NCBI RefSeq assembly: GCF_014287355.1
Contig: NZ_JACOPE010000001.1
Location: forward strand, 620,001-684,000
Length of the DNA stretch: 64,000 nucleotides
DNA from: Ruminococcus hominis
GTDB taxonomy: Bacteria; Bacillota; Clostridia; Lachnospirales; Lachnospiraceae
Direction of reading: 5' to 3'
Below, one piece after another: positions 62,056 to 64,000 of the stretch (its first letter is position 1; each line of letters opens with the position of its first letter). The notes below the pieces were generated by a model. That model was not told the DNA's origin, did no database searches, and was given only the letters and a program-made list of their open reading frames with translations. Both the position numbers and the translations under genes were made by a program.

Positions 62056-62163
62056 AGACCAACGGGGACGGGGAGACCAATGGGGGACGGAGTTTTCTGG
62101 CTTTTTGTTAACAAAAAGCCAGAAAACTCCGTCCCCCATTGGTCTCCCCGTCCCCGTTGGTCT
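62056..62163. repeat. Palindromic repeat 4 (perfect, 108 bp)
   Basis: Positions 62056-62109 are the exact reverse complement of 62110-62163; the two 54-bp arms meet at GTTAAC with no loop. Imperfect pairing extends outward into GGGGC/CTCCCC. The arm holds two GGGACGG modules in tandem (ACGGGGACGGGGA and GGGGGACGGAG) and ends in TGGCTTTTTG. It fills the space between convergent tyrS and the GH13 gene, so it could act as a two-way transcription stop. Confidence 0.97.
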
Positions 62164-62169
62164 CTCCCC

Positions 62170-63480
62170 TTAGTTCATCTTCAAATACTGAATACTATAA
62201 GCCGGCATATTGAGTGATCCTGACAGGTTTCCGGTTTCACCTGTGATCAATTCAGTATAATCTCCATTCAACTCACCATTTCCGGCAGTAAAGTCACAAT
62301 CCCCGGCGTTGATCGCAACAAGAACCCGTTCGCTGTCGCTGCGGCGTTCAAAGACAAGCTGGTGATTTGTAAGAACGACATTGTGGTATCCACCATTACA
62401 AAGTGCATCGCTTTCACGGCGGATTACAATGAGCTTTTCGATAAGCTCAGTCAATTCATTTGGTTTCGGAGCATCGAAACATGGACGAAGTGCATAATCA
62501 TTATCCGGGGCTTTGACACCTTCTTCGCCCCATTCACTTCCATAGTAGATACATGGAATGCCAGGCATACCAAATAAAATACCATAAGTCAGTGGTAAAT
62601 GATTCTTGTTTGTGAGAATGCTGGCAATACGAGTAACATCGTGGTTGTCAACAAAGTTCATAAGATGCTTTCCTCGATAAATACACCACTGCTCAGGACC
62701 GTACTGACGGTTCAGCGAATGTGCAATCTCAAACATGTTCATGCTGTTAAAACTAGAGTAAATGCCTTTATAACATTCATAGTTTGTACAACTGTGAAGC
62801 ATCTCATCATTTACAATAATATTGTAATCACCAAAGAGCACTTCTCCAATCAATGCAAATCCCGGTTTTAATTCTTCACAGAAATGGCGTAAACGACGCA
62901 TGAAATTGTGATCCAGACTATAAGCAACATCGAGACGTAGTCCGTCAATATCGAATTCTTCAATCCAGAAACGAACACAGTCTAACAGATAATCTACGAC
63001 TGCAGGATTCTGTAAGTTTAATTTTACCAGTTCAAAATGTCCTTCCCATCCTTCATACCAGAAGCCATCATTATAACAGCTGTTTCCGTCAAAGCTGATG
63101 TGGAACCAGTCTTTATAAGGAGAATCCCATTTTTTCTCCTGTACATCCTGAAATGCCCAGAAGCCGCGTCCGACATGGTTAAATACGCCATCCAGCATAA
63201 TCTTTACATGATGCTCATGAAGTGTCTGACAAACTTCTTTAAAATCATCGTTTGTTCCGAGACGACAGTCTATTTTCTTAAAATCGCGAGTATCATAACC
63301 ATGGTTATCAGATTCAAATATAGGATTTAAAATAATAGAACCGATACCTAATGTCTCAAGGTATTCGCTCCATTCACCAATCTTCTTGATCCTCGGAACA
63401 GTCACCCCATCATTATGCACCGGCGCACCGCAAAATCCAATCGGATATATTTGATAAAAAGTTTCATTATAAGCCCACAT
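62170..63480 (-). CDS. GH13 alpha-amylase family enzyme
   Basis: A 436-residue family 13 enzyme. The four conserved regions are seen: DGVFNHVG, DGLRLDVA (nucleophile Asp184), GEVLFGD (acid/base Glu213) and FVDNHDVTR (Asp281). The absence of a signal peptide and the short N-terminus suggest an intracellular neopullulanase/cyclomaltodextrinase-like or oligosaccharide hydrolase. I start it at ATG 63480 with AAGAGG upstream. The exact linkage specificity cannot be read. Confidence 0.88.
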   Translation of the reverse strand: MWAYNETFYQIYPIGFCGAPVHNDGVTVPRIKKIGEWSEYLETLGIGSIILNPIFESDNHGYDTRDFKKIDCRLGTNDDFKEVCQTLHEHHVKIMLDGVFNHVGRGFWAFQDVQEKKWDSPYKDWFHISFDGNSCYNDGFWYEGWEGHFELVKLNLQNPAVVDYLLDCVRFWIEEFDIDGLRLDVAYSLDHNFMRRLRHFCEELKPGFALIGEVLFGDYNIIVNDEMLHSCTNYECYKGIYSSFNSMNMFEIAHSLNRQYGPEQWCIYRGKHLMNFVDNHDVTRIASILTNKNHLPLTYGILFGMPGIPCIYYGSEWGEEGVKAPDNDYALRPCFDAPKPNELTELIEKLIVIRRESDALCNGGYHNVVLTNHQLVFERRSDSERVLVAINAGDCDFTAGNGELNGDYTELITGETGNLSGSLNMPAYSIQYLKMN

Positions 63481-63608
63481 AAAAAACACCTCTTCCTGTT
63501 GTTAAAAATCTAGTAAAAATCCTTTTTATTATAACATAAATTGGTAAAAAGTGATAAAAAATATAGAGGAAATTTAAAAAATATGATTTTTCAGTGAAAG
63601 GCTTCGGC

Positions 63609-63637
63609 TTGACATTTTCTAAAGGAAAGGGCAAAAT
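63609..63637 (+). promoter_or_regulatory. Candidate promoter for the gene at 63689
   Basis: TTGACA (63609-63614), a 17-bp spacer and CAAAAT (63632-63637), 52 bp before the start codon. Confidence 0.5.
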
Positions 63638-63688
63638 AAAATGCATGAAAAAGAGTTGTAAAATTGAAATAAGAAAGGCGAAAAAATC

Positions 63689-63931
63689 ATGAATTTTGGA
63701 AATATTGGAACAATGATGAAATTACAGTCAGCATTAAAAACATTTAACGCAAATCACCCAAGAGTAATGCCGTTTTTTAAAGCTGTTGGAGCAGAAGGTG
63801 TTAAAGAAGGCATGGTTATTGAAATGACAGTGCGCACACCGGAAGGCAAAAGCATGACAAGTAATATTAAAGTGCAGCAGTCAGATTTGGAATTGATCGA
63901 GTTATTGAAAAATTTAAATATGAATGAATAA
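63689..63931 (+). CDS. Conserved small protein of unknown function
   Basis: An 80-residue soluble protein starting MNFGNIGTMMKLQSALKTFN with an AGAAAGG-type ribosome-binding site. It contains no membrane segment, Cys or recognisable catalytic motif. It has a predicted alpha-beta pattern and ends LELIELLKNLNMNE. It sits 11 bp before a probable YkgJ-type gene and is probably co-transcribed with it. I cannot assign a function. Confidence 0.65.
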   Translation: MNFGNIGTMMKLQSALKTFNANHPRVMPFFKAVGAEGVKEGMVIEMTVRTPEGKSMTSNIKVQQSDLELIELLKNLNMNE

Positions 63932-63942
63932 GGAAGAAAAAC

Positions 63943-64000
63943 ATGAAACGGAATGTTGAGTTGAGTGAGATTTCAGATGGAAGATTATATACAGCAAATG
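63943..64000 (+). CDS. Start of a probable YkgJ-family cysteine-cluster protein (cut by window end)
   Basis: Only 19 codons are present: MKRNVELSEISDGRLYTAN. An AGGAAG site precedes the ATG. In Lachnospiraceae, proteins with this opening continue into a YkgJ-type cysteine cluster that probably binds zinc or iron. The cysteines themselves lie outside the window, so the call rests on the N-terminal similarity only. Confidence 0.4.
   Translation, partial: MKRNVELSEISDGRLYTAN

Noticed and set aside
62041..62169. The GGGACGG-rich palindrome as a G-quadruplex or origin
   Set aside because: The sequence is fully explained as a palindrome of the dispersed family; no DnaA boxes or replication genes are nearby.

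Overview
The window comes from a low-G+C Firmicute, most probably a gut Lachnospiraceae species. The evidence is AGGAGG ribosome-binding sites, A+T-rich codons, Lachnospiraceae-type families (DUF6465, DUF6106, DUF3784, CdaR-like regulator), a T-box tyrS, Etf-linked lactate dehydrogenase and many carbohydrate ABC importers without their own ATPase. I do not assign a species. No rRNA, CRISPR array, prophage or intact transposase is visible.

Layout. 1-6.6 kb is a patchy accessory region: an acyltransferase, two AraC regulators, a HAD phosphatase, small membrane proteins, a possible 30-residue protein gene, several decayed genes and two large palindromic repeats. 6.8-27 kb is a host-glycan locus. 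It holds a LacI-controlled ABC importer with a GH95 fucosidase, a histidine kinase/AraC-type response regulator/lipoprotein triad, a second importer, a GH29 fucosidase, a Gfo/Idh/MocA oxidoreductase, a NahK-like sugar kinase and a GH36 alpha-galactosidase. None of the glycosidases has a signal peptide, so intact fucosylated or galactosylated oligosaccharides are probably imported and cut inside the cell. 27-29.5 kb has tRNA-Leu(CAG), a lysine/alanine-rich DUF6465 protein, an HD phosphohydrolase and a sirtuin. 29.5-37 kb is a fructan/sucrose operon (LacI repressor, LplB/YtcP/LipO-type importer, GH32, fructokinase) whose promoter lies between two strong LacI operators.

37-45.4 kb is mostly core: a split ThrE-type exporter, DUF6106, a CdaR-like regulator, an MsmK/UgpC-type ATPase, cyclophilin, the ECF transporter module EcfA1-A2-T and TruA. 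The MsmK-type ATPase is the only visible ATPase that could energise the four sugar importers in the window. 45.9-54 kb is a sialic-acid (nan) cluster: lyase, importer, a decayed acetyl-esterase, an iron alcohol dehydrogenase, NanE, a NanK-type ROK kinase and an RpiR regulator. 54.1-57.6 kb encodes an electron-confurcating-type lactate dehydrogenase (EtfB, EtfA with an N-terminal ferredoxin domain, FAD subunit). 57.7-64 kb has a MerR regulator with a 19-bp-spacer promoter in front of an aminotransferase, a decayed alcohol dehydrogenase, T-box-tyrS, a GH13 enzyme and the start of a probable YkgJ-family gene.

The most unusual structural signal is a family of four long, nearly perfect palindromes (1082-1157, 5909-5980, 26958-27029, 62056-62163). 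They share a GGGACGG module and a GGCTNTTTT centre, and the last is a perfect 108-bp palindrome with no loop. A partial copy beside a broken tRNA-Leu end (6492-6575) links them to past rearrangement. A second candidate novelty is the 30-codon gene at 4221 beside an AraC regulator, with direct repeats 21 bp apart next to its -10 box.
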